Positions 1-9,238 of a DNA stretch of 64,000 bases are shown here, piece after piece. This DNA is from Teichococcus coralli (GTDB taxonomy: Bacteria > Pseudomonadota > Alphaproteobacteria > Acetobacterales > Acetobacteraceae): NCBI RefSeq assembly GCF_009829925.1, contig NZ_SNVJ01000001.1, forward strand, positions 186,001 to 250,000, given 5' to 3'. The notes beneath the pieces were generated by a model. That model was not told where the DNA came from. It saw nothing but the letters and a program-made list of their open reading frames with translations, and searched no databases. Position 1 is the stretch's first letter. Every line of letters starts with the position of its first letter. The position numbers and the translations under genes are program-made.

Positions 1-606
<606 letters not shown>

Positions 607-1800
607 ATGAAGCCGCAGAACGACCTGCTTTCCGCCACCGGCACCACCGTCTTCACCGTGATGTCGGCCCTTGCCGTGCAGCACGGCGCGATCAACCTCG
701 GCCAGGGCTTTCCCGACTATGACGGGCCGGAGGACGTGGTGCGCGCCGCCGCCGACGCGTTGCTGGACAACCGCAACCAGTACCCGCCGCTGACCGGCCT
801 GCCGGAGCTGCGCCAGGCCGTGGCCGCCGCGAATCGGCGCTTCTACGGCCTGGAGATCGACCCGAACGCGGAGGTGGTGGTGACCTCCGGCGCCACCGAG
901 GCGCTCACCGCCAGCCTGATGGCGGTGGTGAACCCGGGCGACGAGGTGGTGCTGCTGGAGCCGCTCTACGACACCTACCTGCCGGTGGTGAAGCTGCTGG
1001 GCGCGGTGCCGAGGCTGGTGCGCCTCTCGCCGCCCAGGTGGGAGCTGCCGCGCGCCGAGCTGGCCGCCGCCTTCGGGCCAAAGACCAAGGCCATCCTGCT
1101 CAACACGCCGATGAACCCGGCCAGCAAGGTGTTCACCGCCGCCGAGCTGGCCTTCATCGCCGAGCTTTGCCAGCGGCATGACGCTTATGCCGTGTGCGAC
1201 GAGGTGTATGAGCACCTCACCTTCGACGGCTGGAAGCACATCCCGCTGATGACCCTGCCCGGCATGCGCGAGCGCTGCCTGCGCATCGGCTCCGCCGGCA
1301 AGACCTTCAACCTCACGGGCTGGAAGGTCGGCTACATCACCTGCGACCGCAGCCTGGCGCCCAACGTCGCCAAGGCGCACCAGAACCTCACCTTCACCAC
1401 GGCGCCGAACCTGCAGCGCGCGGTGGCCGTGGGACTGGCCAAGGACGACGGCTATTTCGCCGATCTCGCCGCCGACCTGCAGGCGAAGCGCGACCGGCTC
1501 TCCGCCGGGCTGGCGGCGCTCGGCTTCGGTGTGCTGACCAGCCAGGGCAGCTACTTCGTCACCACCGACTTCACGCCACTCGGCTTCGCCGGCGACGACG
1601 TCGCCTTCTGCCGCCATATCACCGAGGCGGCGAAGGTGACGGCCATTCCGGTCTCCGCCTTTTATGCTGGAGCGGATGCGCCGCGCCACTTCGTGCGCTT
1701 CGCCTTCTGCAAGCGCATGGAAGTGCTCGACGAGGCGCTGGCGCGGCTCGGCGCCTGGAAGGCGGCGCGCGGCGCCGGCAGCCTGGCCGCCGCGAGCTGA
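607..1800 (+). CDS. Class I/II PLP-dependent aminotransferase (kynurenine/methionine aminotransferase type)
   Basis: A 397-residue fold-type I aminotransferase that moves an amino group from an amino acid to a 2-oxo acid in the cytosol. It opens with the family pattern INLGQGFPDYDGPEDV and has the Lys Schiff-base motif SAGKTFNLTGWKVGY (Lys232) and CDEVYEHL with the PLP-binding Asp/Tyr. This resembles YbdL and kynurenine aminotransferases, whose substrates include methionine, phenylalanine and kynurenine; the true substrate is not visible. The ATG at 607 gives the usual family length. An in-frame GTG at 595 is a possible alternative. The frame extends upstream to 340, but that part lacks family character. 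Confidence 0.9.
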   Translation: MKPQNDLLSATGTTVFTVMSALAVQHGAINLGQGFPDYDGPEDVVRAAADALLDNRNQYPPLTGLPELRQAVAAANRRFYGLEIDPNAEVVVTSGATEALTASLMAVVNPGDEVVLLEPLYDTYLPVVKLLGAVPRLVRLSPPRWELPRAELAAAFGPKTKAILLNTPMNPASKVFTAAELAFIAELCQRHDAYAVCDEVYEHLTFDGWKHIPLMTLPGMRERCLRIGSAGKTFNLTGWKVGYITCDRSLAPNVAKAHQNLTFTTAPNLQRAVAVGLAKDDGYFADLAADLQAKRDRLSAGLAALGFGVLTSQGSYFVTTDFTPLGFAGDDVAFCRHITEAAKVTAIPVSAFYAGADAPRHFVRFAFCKRMEVLDEALARLGAWKAARGAGSLAAAS

Positions 1801-1981
1801 GGCGGCGCGGGGGCCGGTGCGCCCCCGCCCCTACCCCGCCCTCGCCTCCGCTCCTGCCGTGGATTTGCGGCAGCGGCGGCGCGGGAATGCTGGCCAGCGG
1901 CTTCGACACTTGCTAAGCACCGCCGCCAACAATTCCAGCGGTCGAGAAAAATCCGCTGCCAGCAACGAGAGTTACGCGAAC

Positions 1982-2251
1982 ATGTCGAAGGCCTTCATTT
2001 CCCAGGTGATCCAGGATTCCGTCGGCTGCACCGGCGTTGCAGCGAACCGCGCGGCCGGCGACCTGATCACGGCGATCATCAAGGAGATGAAGAAGAGCGG
2101 CGGCTTCACGCTGCCGAGTTTCGGCACCTTTTCGGTTCGCAAGACCAAGGCGCGCAAGGCGGTCAACCCGCGCACCGGCGAGCCGGTGAAGGTGAAGGCC
2201 GGCAGGACCGTGCGCTTCAAGGCGTCGCCGAACCTCAAGAAGGCGGTCTGA
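1982..2251 (+). CDS. HU-family nucleoid DNA-binding protein
   Basis: An 89-residue protein of normal HU/IHF length. The N-terminal helices (residues about 1-40) form the dimer core. The DNA-binding beta-arm region holds the diagnostic GFGTFSVR-like segment LPSFGTFSVR and the NPRTGEPVKVKAGRTVRFK stretch. It binds and bends DNA as a dimer and helps to organise the nucleoid. The ATG at 1982 gives the canonical length; the longer open frame upstream is low-complexity. It is monocistronic and is followed by a strong hairpin at 2260. Whether it is the main HU or an accessory paralogue cannot be told from one copy. Confidence 0.93.
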   Translation: MSKAFISQVIQDSVGCTGVAANRAAGDLITAIIKEMKKSGGFTLPSFGTFSVRKTKARKAVNPRTGEPVKVKAGRTVRFKASPNLKKAV

Positions 2252-2259
2252 ACCCGCCT

Positions 2260-2285
2260 GCCGTGGCCGCGAGTGCGGCCACGGC
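2260..2285. terminator. Hairpin between convergent HU and tctC genes
   Basis: A perfect 11-bp stem, GCCGTGGCCGC paired with GCGGCCACGGC, with a GAGT loop. It sits 8 bases after the HU stop and 12 bases before the stop of the opposite-strand binding protein. No T-run follows on either strand, so termination is inferred from position and stem strength. Confidence 0.6.
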
Positions 2286-2297
2286 GGTCGCGCGGGC

Positions 2298-3272
2298 CTA
2301 CTGGTCGCGCCAGGGCTTACGCGCCCACATCTCCTTCAGCTTGCCGTCCAGGCCCAGCACCGCCTCGCGGTAGCGGGCGCCCACCGCTCCCTGCACCGGC
2401 AGTTGCGTCCGCTTCGCATCCGCCAGGAACTGCGGGTCCGCCAGCGCCGCGGAGAAGGCCTCCGTCAGCCTCTGCTGCACCTCCGCCGGCAGGCCCGGCG
2501 GCCCGACGATGCCCCGCTGCGCGCTGGCCACCACGTCGACTCCCTGCTCCTTCAGCGTCGGCACCTCCGGCATTGAGGGGTCACGCTCCGCACCGCCCTG
2601 GGCGAGACAGCGGAAGCGGCCGTCGCGGAAGCCGGGCAGCCCCTCACTGACGTTGAAGCAGCCGATGTCGAGATGCCCGCCCAGCACCGCCGTCTGCAGC
2701 GGCGCGGCGCCGTTGAACGGCACATGGCTGAAGCTGGCGCCGGGAACCGCCTCCTCCACGAGCAGCATCAGCAGGTGGTCGTCCGACCCGATGCCGGTGG
2801 TGCCGAGGCTCAGCGTGCCCGGCGCCTTCTTCGCACGCGCCAGCAGGTCGGCCAGGTCCTTGATGGGGGAATCCTTGTTCACCCAGAGGCCGCCGGGATC
2901 GTCCACCACGTTCGCGATGTAGGCGAGCTCGTCCACCTTGTAGCGCACGGGGCGCTCGAAGGGGATCGTCATCAGCGCAGGGGAGGAAACGGCACCCAGC
3001 GTGTAGCCGTCCGGCCGCGCATTGAAGGCGGCCTCCATGCCGATCTGGCTGCCGGCGCCCGGCCGGTTTTCCACCACGAAGGTGGCGCCCGGCAGGTGCC
3101 GCTGCACGGCGGGCAGGATCAGCCGTGTCATCTGGTCCACCCCACCGCCCGGCGGATAGGGCACGATCACCACGATGGGCCGGTCGCCGGGCCAGGCGGC
3201 GGCGGCGAGCGCCGGCCGGGCCAGCAGCGCGCCGGCGCCCAGCAGCCCGAGGCTGCGACGCGTCAGGTTCAT
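2298..3272 (-). CDS. Bug/TctC-family periplasmic solute-binding protein
   Basis: A 324-residue member of the tripartite tricarboxylate transporter receptor family. These bind carboxylates or related small molecules in the periplasm. The N-terminus MNLTRRSLGLLGAGALLARP has a twin-arginine-like signal ending in an Ala-rich cleavage region. The mature protein begins with the hallmark PIVVIVPYPPGGGVDQMTR, followed by VENRPGAGSQIGMEA. No TctA/TctB membrane components are nearby, as is common for these expanded orphan receptors. It is the last gene of an SDR-RraA-Bug operon, 74 bases after the aldolase, with a purine-rich GGAGGAAAGG before the ATG. The ligand is probably the substrate of that short pathway. 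Confidence 0.92.
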   Translation of the reverse strand: MNLTRRSLGLLGAGALLARPALAAAAWPGDRPIVVIVPYPPGGGVDQMTRLILPAVQRHLPGATFVVENRPGAGSQIGMEAAFNARPDGYTLGAVSSPALMTIPFERPVRYKVDELAYIANVVDDPGGLWVNKDSPIKDLADLLARAKKAPGTLSLGTTGIGSDDHLLMLLVEEAVPGASFSHVPFNGAAPLQTAVLGGHLDIGCFNVSEGLPGFRDGRFRCLAQGGAERDPSMPEVPTLKEQGVDVVASAQRGIVGPPGLPAEVQQRLTEAFSAALADPQFLADAKRTQLPVQGAVGARYREAVLGLDGKLKEMWARKPWRDQ

Positions 3273-3346
3273 CTCTCTTTTTCCTTTCCTCCGGCGCCAG
3301 GCGGCGCCCGCCCCCTCTCGCGGAGGGCGTGGCGCCGCCGTGCGGG

Positions 3347-4066
3347 TCAGCTCTTCTTGCGGCTGGCTTCGTAGCGCGCCTTGTTCTCGGCGTTCGGCGG
3401 ATAAAGGCCCGGCAACGCCGCGCCGCCTTCCACCTCGCCCATGATCCAGCTCTCCTGCGCCTCCTGCTCGGCGGCGAGGTCGGTCACCTCGTCCACCAGC
3501 GCCTGGGGGATCAGCACGGCGCCGTCGTCATCCACAACGACTACGTCGTTCGGGAAGACGGCGACGCCGCCGCAGCCCACCGGCTCCTGCCAGTTGATGA
3601 AGGTGAGGCCCGCCACCGAGGGCGGCGCCGCGTTGCCCTGGCACCACACCGGCAGGCCGGTGCCGATGACGCCGGCGCCGTCGCGCACCACGCCGTCGGT
3701 GATCAGCGCCGCCACCTTCCGCTTCGCCATGCGCGCGCAAAGGATGTCGCCGAAGATGCCGGCATCGGTCACGCCCATGGCGTCGGCGATGGCGATGACG
3801 CCCTCCGGCATCGCCTCGATCGCCGAGCGGGTGGAGATCGGGTTGGACCAGGAGGCCGGGGTCGCCAGATCCTCGCGGGCGGGCACGAAGCGCAGCGTGA
3901 AGGCGCGGCCGACGAGGCGCGGCTGGCCCGGCTTCAGCGGGCGGGTGCCACGCATCCACACGTTGCGCAGGCCCTTCTTCAGCAGCACCGTCGTCAGCGT
4001 CGCGGTGGAGATGCCGGAAAGGATCTCGATGATCTTCGCGTCGAGCGGAAGGACGTCCACGGCCAT
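3347..4066 (-). CDS. RraA-family (HMG aldolase/oxaloacetate decarboxylase-like) protein
   Basis: A 239-residue protein of the RraA/4-hydroxy-4-methyl-2-oxoglutarate aldolase fold. Class II pyruvate aldolases of this family cleave hydroxy-oxo acids and need a divalent metal. The metal and substrate motif DGVVRD appears in ITDGVVRDGAGV, and the C-terminal strand reads NDVVVVDDDGAVLIP as in the family. The adjacent SDR and solute receptor suggest uptake and breakdown of a hydroxy or branched carboxylic acid, rather than the RNase E inhibitor role of enterobacterial RraA. The ATG at 4066 lies 23 bases after the SDR stop and is preceded by an AGGAA. Confidence 0.88.
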   Translation of the reverse strand: MAVDVLPLDAKIIEILSGISTATLTTVLLKKGLRNVWMRGTRPLKPGQPRLVGRAFTLRFVPAREDLATPASWSNPISTRSAIEAMPEGVIAIADAMGVTDAGIFGDILCARMAKRKVAALITDGVVRDGAGVIGTGLPVWCQGNAAPPSVAGLTFINWQEPVGCGGVAVFPNDVVVVDDDGAVLIPQALVDEVTDLAAEQEAQESWIMGEVEGGAALPGLYPPNAENKARYEASRKKS

Positions 4067-4089
4067 TGTCGGAAGTTCCTGTTGCAGTC

Positions 4090-4875
4090 TCAGATGCTGG
4101 GGATCAGCCCGCCATCCACGCGGATGACCGAGCCGTTCACGTAGGATGCGCGCGCCGAGGCGAGGAAGGCCACCACGTCGCCATACTCCTCCGGCTTGCC
4201 GTAGCGGCCGGCGGGGATTGTGCCGGTGCTCTCGGCGGAGACCTCCTCCACCGCGCGGCCCTCGCGCTTCGCCTTCTGCTCGTCGAGGAACTTGATGCGG
4301 TCGGTCGCCACACGTCCGGGCAGCACGATGTTCACCGTGATGCCGTCCCGCGCCACCTCGCGCGAGAGCGTCTTGGACCAGCCCACCAGCGTCGAGCGCA
4401 GGGCATTGGAGATGCCGAGGTTGGGGATCGGCGCCACCACGCCCGAGGAGGTGCTGGTGACGATCCGGCCCCACTTCGCCGCCTTCATGCCCGGCAGCAC
4501 GCGGTCGGTCAGCGCGATGACGGAGAGCACCATGGCGTTGAAGTGCTTGGCCCAGAGCGCCGGGTCCTGGCCGGAGGCGGGCGTCGGCGGCGGGCCGCCG
4601 GTGTTGTTCACCAGCACCTGCACCGGGCCGAGCTTCTCCTCGATCCGCTTCACGTGCCCGTCGATGGCGGCGAGGTCGGCGAGGTCCCATTCGATGGCCA
4701 TCGCCTCCGCACCGAGCGCCTTCACCTCGCCCTCGATGCGCTTCAGCCCCTCGGCGCTGATGTCGGCCAGCGCCAGCTTCGCGCCCTCCGCCGCCAGCGC
4801 CTTCGCGATGGCGCCGCCCAGACCACCGCCGGCGCCCAGCACCAGCGCCGTCCGGCCCTTGAGGCCCAGATCCAT
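4090..4875 (-). CDS. Short-chain dehydrogenase/reductase with non-canonical active site
   Basis: A 261-residue Rossmann protein starting MDLGLKGRTALVLGAGGGLG, so NAD(P) binding is clear. NNTGG is in the usual NNAG position. After the active-site Ser strand (VTSTSSGVV), the expected Tyr-x-x-x-Lys is replaced: the stretch NLGISNALRS has Leu and Asn at the two positions. As I recall, a beta-ketoacyl-ACP-reductase-like SDR subgroup has this variant, and its chemistry is not well defined. An in-frame ATG six bases earlier (4881) is possible, but GGGGAG has better spacing to 4875. It leads the operon SDR-RraA-Bug receptor and is divergent from the LysR gene. Confidence 0.88.
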   Translation of the reverse strand: MDLGLKGRTALVLGAGGGLGGAIAKALAAEGAKLALADISAEGLKRIEGEVKALGAEAMAIEWDLADLAAIDGHVKRIEEKLGPVQVLVNNTGGPPPTPASGQDPALWAKHFNAMVLSVIALTDRVLPGMKAAKWGRIVTSTSSGVVAPIPNLGISNALRSTLVGWSKTLSREVARDGITVNIVLPGRVATDRIKFLDEQKAKREGRAVEEVSAESTGTIPAGRYGKPEEYGDVVAFLASARASYVNGSVIRVDGGLIPSI

Positions 4876-4936
4876 GGCCATTCTCCCCAGTCGGTTCGGC
4901 GGCCAGTCTGAAGAGGGCCGAGGCAAAGAAAAACCC

Positions 4937-4967
4937 TTCCTTTCCCGCTTTCGGAAGATAGTTTTCC
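4937..4967. promoter_or_regulatory. Candidate LysR operator in the SDR/lysR divergent region
   Basis: The roughly 100 bases between the two divergent starts contain TTCC (4937-4940), GGAA (4953-4956) and TTTTCC (ending 4967). GGAAGATAGTTTTCC is an imperfect dyad, and TTCC-N12-GGAA is a second overlapping dyad. LysR proteins usually bind such short dyads next to a divergent target. The site is a pattern only. Confidence 0.35.
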
Positions 4968-4973
4968 TCTACG

Positions 4974-5858
4974 ATGGACACGCGCTTCCTGGAGAGCTTC
5001 GTGGCCGTGGTCGAGGAGGGTTCGATCGCCGCCGCGGCCCGCCGCCTGCACCTGACGCCCGCCGCCCTGGCCCAGCGCATCCGCACGCTGGAGGCCGAGC
5101 TGGAGGCTCCGCTGCTGCTACGCGCCGGCCGCAGCGTCGCCGCCTCCGAGGCCGGGCTCGCCATCCTGGATCGCGCCCGCACGCTGCTGCGGGAGGTGCG
5201 CGACCTGCGCGACAGCGCGACGGGCGGGGGCCTGGCCGGGGAGTTGCGCCTCGGCGCCATCGCGACCGCCCTGACCGGCATGCTGCCGGCCATGCTGGCG
5301 CGGATGGCGGCGCGCTACCCGCAGTTGGAAATGCACATCTCTCCAGGAATTTCCACCGAGCTTTACCGCCGCGTGCTGCTGGGCGAGCTGGACGCGGCGC
5401 TGATCGTGCAGCCCGAATTCGCCCCGCCGAAAAGCTGCGAATGGCGCCTGCTGCGCGAAGAGCCCCTGGTGGTGCTCGCCCCGGCCGCCCTGCCGCAGAC
5501 CGACCCGCACGCGCTGCTCGGCAACGAGCCCTTCATCCGCTACGACCGCGCCCAGTGGGGCGGTCGCCTCGCCGACCGCTACCTGCGCGAGGCGCGCATC
5601 CGCCCGCGCGACCGCTTCGAGCTGGACGCGCTGGACGCCATCGCGGTGATGGTTGATCGCGGCCTGGGCGTCTCGCTGGTGCCGGACTGGGCGCCGCCCT
5701 GGCCCAGCGGACTGGTGCTGGCGAAGCACAGCCTGCCCCGCCCCTTCCCGCCCCGGCGCCTCGGGCTGATCTGGACGCGTAACGCCGCCCGGGCAAGGCT
5801 GGTGCGGGCATTTCTCGAACAGGGAAGTCCGGGGAACGACGTTCTCCCGCAAACCTGA
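4974..5858 (+). CDS. LysR-family transcriptional regulator
   Basis: A 294-residue protein of typical LysR length. The N-terminal winged helix-turn-helix spans about residues 3-60, with GSIAAAARRLHLTPAALAQR as the helix-turn-helix core. The effector domain starts near residue 88 and contains ELRLGAIATALTGMLPAML. It very probably controls the divergent SDR-RraA-Bug operon and itself, responding to the pathway substrate or intermediate. The ATG at 4974 is preceded by only a weak purine tract. A strong intrinsic terminator follows at 5889. Confidence 0.92.
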   Translation: MDTRFLESFVAVVEEGSIAAAARRLHLTPAALAQRIRTLEAELEAPLLLRAGRSVAASEAGLAILDRARTLLREVRDLRDSATGGGLAGELRLGAIATALTGMLPAMLARMAARYPQLEMHISPGISTELYRRVLLGELDAALIVQPEFAPPKSCEWRLLREEPLVVLAPAALPQTDPHALLGNEPFIRYDRAQWGGRLADRYLREARIRPRDRFELDALDAIAVMVDRGLGVSLVPDWAPPWPSGLVLAKHSLPRPFPPRRLGLIWTRNAARARLVRAFLEQGSPGNDVLPQT

Positions 5859-5888
5859 TCCTGCCTTTGGATCCATCGGAGGGCAGAA

Positions 5889-5931
5889 CTGGGGGAGAAT
5901 GAATTCTCCCCCAGGCCCCCTTTTCTTTTTT
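5889..5931 (+). terminator. Intrinsic terminator after the LysR gene
   Basis: CTGGGGGAGAA (5889-5899) pairs perfectly with TTCTCCCCCAG (5904-5914) around a TGAA loop. It is followed by GCCCCC and then TTTTCTTTTTT. This is the best plus-strand terminator in the window and serves the LysR gene 30 bases upstream. Confidence 0.85.
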
Positions 5932-6039
5932 CATCAGTCTGTCCCGCGGGCTGCATGCGCCCATGCCGGGGCTGCGACAGCGCCGGCGCCTGCGATCGCC
6001 AGGACAGCCCTTGCAAGCAGCGGGACCGCGAACTGCCAG

Positions 6040-6076
6040 AAAAAAGATGGAGGGTCGGGGGAATTCCTTCCCCCGA
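6040..6076 (-). terminator. Terminator of the ydiJ-like gene
   Basis: TCGGGGGAA (6055-6063) pairs with TTCCCCCGA (6068-6076) around TTCC, a 9-bp stem just past the stop at 6083 on the minus strand. Six T residues follow on that strand after nine bases (6040-6045). The U-tract is more distant than usual, so efficiency may be moderate. Confidence 0.65.
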
Positions 6077-6082
6077 GCTTCT

Positions 6083-9000
6083 CTACGCCGCCGCCCGCCT
6101 CGGCTCCATCGCAGCGGACGCCTCCCGTAAGCGCAGCAGCAGCGCCTGAACCGGATGCCTCAGCGCCACCCCTTCGAGGCGCTTCACCTGGCTGCGGCAG
6201 GAATAGCCGGTGACCAGCAGGCGCGCGCCCTCCGCCGCCACATGCTGTCGCCAGCCCATCTCATAGAGCTGGCGCGAGACCTCCTGGTGCTCCGCCTCAT
6301 GGCCGTAAGTGCCGGCCATGCCGCAGCAACCGGAGGCCAGCACCTTCAGCGGCGCGCCCAGCCGGGCGAAGACCGCCTGCCAGTCCTTGATCGAGGCAGC
6401 GGCGTTGGTGCGCTCGGTGCAATGCGGCAGCAGCGCGAAGCCTTCGCCCGCCGGAAGCTGCGGCAGCTCGTCCAGGCGCTTCGCCAGGAATTCCTGCGGC
6501 AGCAGCACGCGGGGAACCTCCCGCACCATGCCGGGATACTCGCCGCGATAGGTCAGCGTCATCGAGGGATCGAGGCCGACCAGCGCCACGCCGCTCCGCG
6601 CCAGTTCGCGCAGCATGTCGGTATTCGCCTGCGCCTGCCGGCGGAAGGCGCCAAGGAAGCCGTGCACGTGCAGCGGCTTGCCGTTCGGGCGGAAGGGCGC
6701 CAGCCAGGGCGTGAAGCCCATGCGCCGCAGCGCCTCGGCGAAGTCGAGCACCAGGCCGGTTTCGAAGTGGCTGGTGAAGGCGTCCTGCACGAGAATGACG
6801 TGCGCCTCGCGCTCCCCCTCCGGCACCTTCGCCAGCGTCTCAGGCGTGGCGAGCGCGACGCCGCGCGCCGCCGCCTCGCGCATCAGGTCGATGCCGCTGA
6901 ACAGCGGGGCATCCACCACGCCTAGCTTCGCGGACATCCACCGCCCGGGCGCGCTGCCGAGCACCGCGTTGGCGAGGCCGGGAATCCGCGCGCCGACCGG
7001 CAGCAGCCGCTCCAGCCCGCCGATGGCATGGTCCTTCAGCGGGCGCAGGTAGCGGCCGTAGTAGAGTTCCAGGAACTTCGCGCGGAAGCTCGGCACATCC
7101 ACCTTGATCGGGCACTGGCCGGAGCAGGACTTGCAGGCGAGGCAGCCATCCATGGCCTCCTTCACCTCATTGGAGAAGTCCGTCTCACCCTTGTCCCGCG
7201 CCAGGGTGTTGCGCAGGCGGGCCCAAAAGCCACCCTCGGCGGTGCCGGCGCGCAGCCGCTCGGCCTCGGCCGCCGGGTCCACGCCAGCGTCGGAAAGCTG
7301 GCGCAGCCATTCGCGGAACAGGCTGGCGCGGCCCTTCGGCGAGTGCCGGCGGTCGCCGGTTGCCTTGAAGGAGGGGCACATCGCGTCCAGCGGGTCCCAG
7401 TTGAAGCAGGCCCCGTTGCCGTTGCAGTGCAGCGCCTCGTCATAGGCTGCGCGCACCTGGGCGGGAATGGTGCGGTCGAGCTGGCCGCGCATCGGCACCT
7501 TGTCGATGGCCAGCAGCGCCTCGCCATCTGGCGCCGCGATCTTGCCGGGGTTGAGCTGGTTGCGCGGGTCGAAGGCCGCCTTCAGCGCCTGCAGGCTCGG
7601 ATAGAGCGGGCCGAACACCTCCGGCACGTATTCCGAGCGCACGCCCTTGCCGTGCTCGCCCCAGAGCAGGCCGCCATACTTGCGGGTCAGTGCGAAGACC
7701 TCGTCGGAGACCTCGCGGATCATCCGCTCGGCGCCCTCGGCCTTCATGTCGATGGCCGGGCGCACATGCAGCACGCCGGCATCCACATGGCCGAACATGC
7801 CGTATTCCAGCCCGCGCCGGTCCAGCGCGGCGCGGAACTCGGCGATGTAGTCCGCCAGGTTCTCCGGCGGCACGGCGGTGTCCTCGACGAAGGGGATCGG
7901 CCGCTTCTCGCCCTGCATGTTGCCGAGCAGGCCGACGCCCCGCTTGCGCATGGTCTGGATGCGCTCGCCCGCGGCGTCCCAGGCGATGGTGTAGCCGCGC
8001 CGGCCGGCGGCGCGCCCTTCGGCCTTCAGCAGCGCCTCGACCGGGTCGAGCTTCACGCGCACCTCGGCCTCGGTGTCGCCGACGAACTCGATCAGGTTGA
8101 TTCCGGCGGCGGCGCCCTCGGGATCGTCCGGAAAGAACGCCTTGATGCCGTCCCAGACGATGTCCCCGCGTGCCAGGCCGAGCACCTTGCTGTCCACCGT
8201 CTCCACCGAGGCGGCGCCAAGCGCCATCAGCGTGCGCGCGTCGCGCAGGGCGGCGTCGAAGCCGTCGTAGCGCAGGTTGATCAGCGCGCTGCGCTTCGGG
8301 ATGGGCAATACGCGGATCTTCGCCTCGGCGATCATCGCCAGCGTGCCCTCGGAGCCGCAGAGCACCGCGTTCAGGTTGAACCGGCCCTCGGCGTCGCGCA
8401 AATGGGCGAGGTCGTAGCCGGTCAGGCAGCGGTTCAGCGCCGGGAAGCGATCGGCGATGAGCTGCGCCTGCTCGCGCGCGATGCCGTCGGCGACGCGGTG
8501 GATGGCGCCTACCATGTCCTGCCGCCGCGCCGCCTCCGCCAGCGCCGCCTTGTCCAGCGGCGCAGAATCCCAGATCGTGCCGTCGAGCAGCACGACCTTC
8601 AGCGCCAGCACATGGTCGCGCGTCTTGCCGTAGAGGCAGGAGCCCTGGCCGCAGGCGTCGGTGGAAATCATGCCGCCGAGGGTCGCGCGGTTGCTGGTGG
8701 AGCATTCCGGCGCGAAGAACAGGCCGAGCGGCTTCAGCGCCGCGTTCAGCGCATCCTTCACCACGCCGGGCTGGACCCGCACCCAGCCCTCCTCCTGGTT
8801 GATCTCCAGGATGGCACTCATGTGGCGGGAGACGTCCACCACGATGCCATCGGTCAGCGACTGGCCGTTGGTGCCGGTGCCACCGCCGCGCGGGGCGAAG
8901 TGCACCCCGGCGAAGCGCGGGTCGGCCGAGACCTTCGCGATCCGCACCAGGTCCCCGGCGTCGCGCGGGAAGACCACGGCCTGCGGCTGCCGCTGATAGA

Positions 9001-9139
9001 TGGAATTGTCCGTCGCCATGACGAGCCTGTCGTCGAAGCGTGCGGAGATGTCGCCGGCGAAGCCCCGCAGCCGCAGCTCGTCCAGGAAGGCCAGGGCGGG
9101 CGTGGCCGGGGCGGGCGATGCGGCGAGGCGCGGAATCAT
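6083..9139 (-). CDS. ydiJ: FAD-linked 2-hydroxyacid dehydrogenase with 4Fe-4S domain (YdiJ type)
   Basis: A 1018-residue flavoprotein, the same length I recall for E. coli YdiJ, which is reported to oxidise D-2-hydroxyglutarate to 2-oxoglutarate. The N-terminal FAD_binding_4 domain (about 40-270) includes PRGGGTGTNGQSLTDGIVVD. The C-terminal flavin domain runs to about residue 540. A ferredoxin-like segment contains CLACKSCSGQCPIKVDVPSF, and the last part has a CCG-type motif (LASGCCGMAGTYGHE) as in GlpC-like subunits. Electrons would pass from FAD via Fe-S to a quinone or other acceptor. The substrate of this homologue is inferred. It stands downstream of the enoyl-CoA hydratase with a 99-base gap, so cotranscription is possible. 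Confidence 0.88.
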   Translation of the reverse strand: MIPRLAASPAPATPALAFLDELRLRGFAGDISARFDDRLVMATDNSIYQRQPQAVVFPRDAGDLVRIAKVSADPRFAGVHFAPRGGGTGTNGQSLTDGIVVDVSRHMSAILEINQEEGWVRVQPGVVKDALNAALKPLGLFFAPECSTSNRATLGGMISTDACGQGSCLYGKTRDHVLALKVVLLDGTIWDSAPLDKAALAEAARRQDMVGAIHRVADGIAREQAQLIADRFPALNRCLTGYDLAHLRDAEGRFNLNAVLCGSEGTLAMIAEAKIRVLPIPKRSALINLRYDGFDAALRDARTLMALGAASVETVDSKVLGLARGDIVWDGIKAFFPDDPEGAAAGINLIEFVGDTEAEVRVKLDPVEALLKAEGRAAGRRGYTIAWDAAGERIQTMRKRGVGLLGNMQGEKRPIPFVEDTAVPPENLADYIAEFRAALDRRGLEYGMFGHVDAGVLHVRPAIDMKAEGAERMIREVSDEVFALTRKYGGLLWGEHGKGVRSEYVPEVFGPLYPSLQALKAAFDPRNQLNPGKIAAPDGEALLAIDKVPMRGQLDRTIPAQVRAAYDEALHCNGNGACFNWDPLDAMCPSFKATGDRRHSPKGRASLFREWLRQLSDAGVDPAAEAERLRAGTAEGGFWARLRNTLARDKGETDFSNEVKEAMDGCLACKSCSGQCPIKVDVPSFRAKFLELYYGRYLRPLKDHAIGGLERLLPVGARIPGLANAVLGSAPGRWMSAKLGVVDAPLFSGIDLMREAAARGVALATPETLAKVPEGEREAHVILVQDAFTSHFETGLVLDFAEALRRMGFTPWLAPFRPNGKPLHVHGFLGAFRRQAQANTDMLRELARSGVALVGLDPSMTLTYRGEYPGMVREVPRVLLPQEFLAKRLDELPQLPAGEGFALLPHCTERTNAAASIKDWQAVFARLGAPLKVLASGCCGMAGTYGHEAEHQEVSRQLYEMGWRQHVAAEGARLLVTGYSCRSQVKRLEGVALRHPVQALLLRLREASAAMEPRRAAA

Positions 9140-9164
9140 CGGGCAGGCGGCCTTCTCAGGGGCG

Positions 9165-9183
9165 GCCGGCCAGGGCGGCCGGC
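9165..9183. other. Intercistronic hairpin between echA-like and ydiJ-like genes
   Basis: GCCGGCC (9165-9171) pairs with GGCCGGC (9177-9183) around AGGGC. It has no T-run and may only slow or protect transcript ends between the two minus-strand genes. Confidence 0.3.
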
Positions 9184-9238
9184 TGCCGGAAGCTGGATTG
9201 GAGCGGGCAGGCTGGGAAGACCCCCTCCCCGCCCCGCG

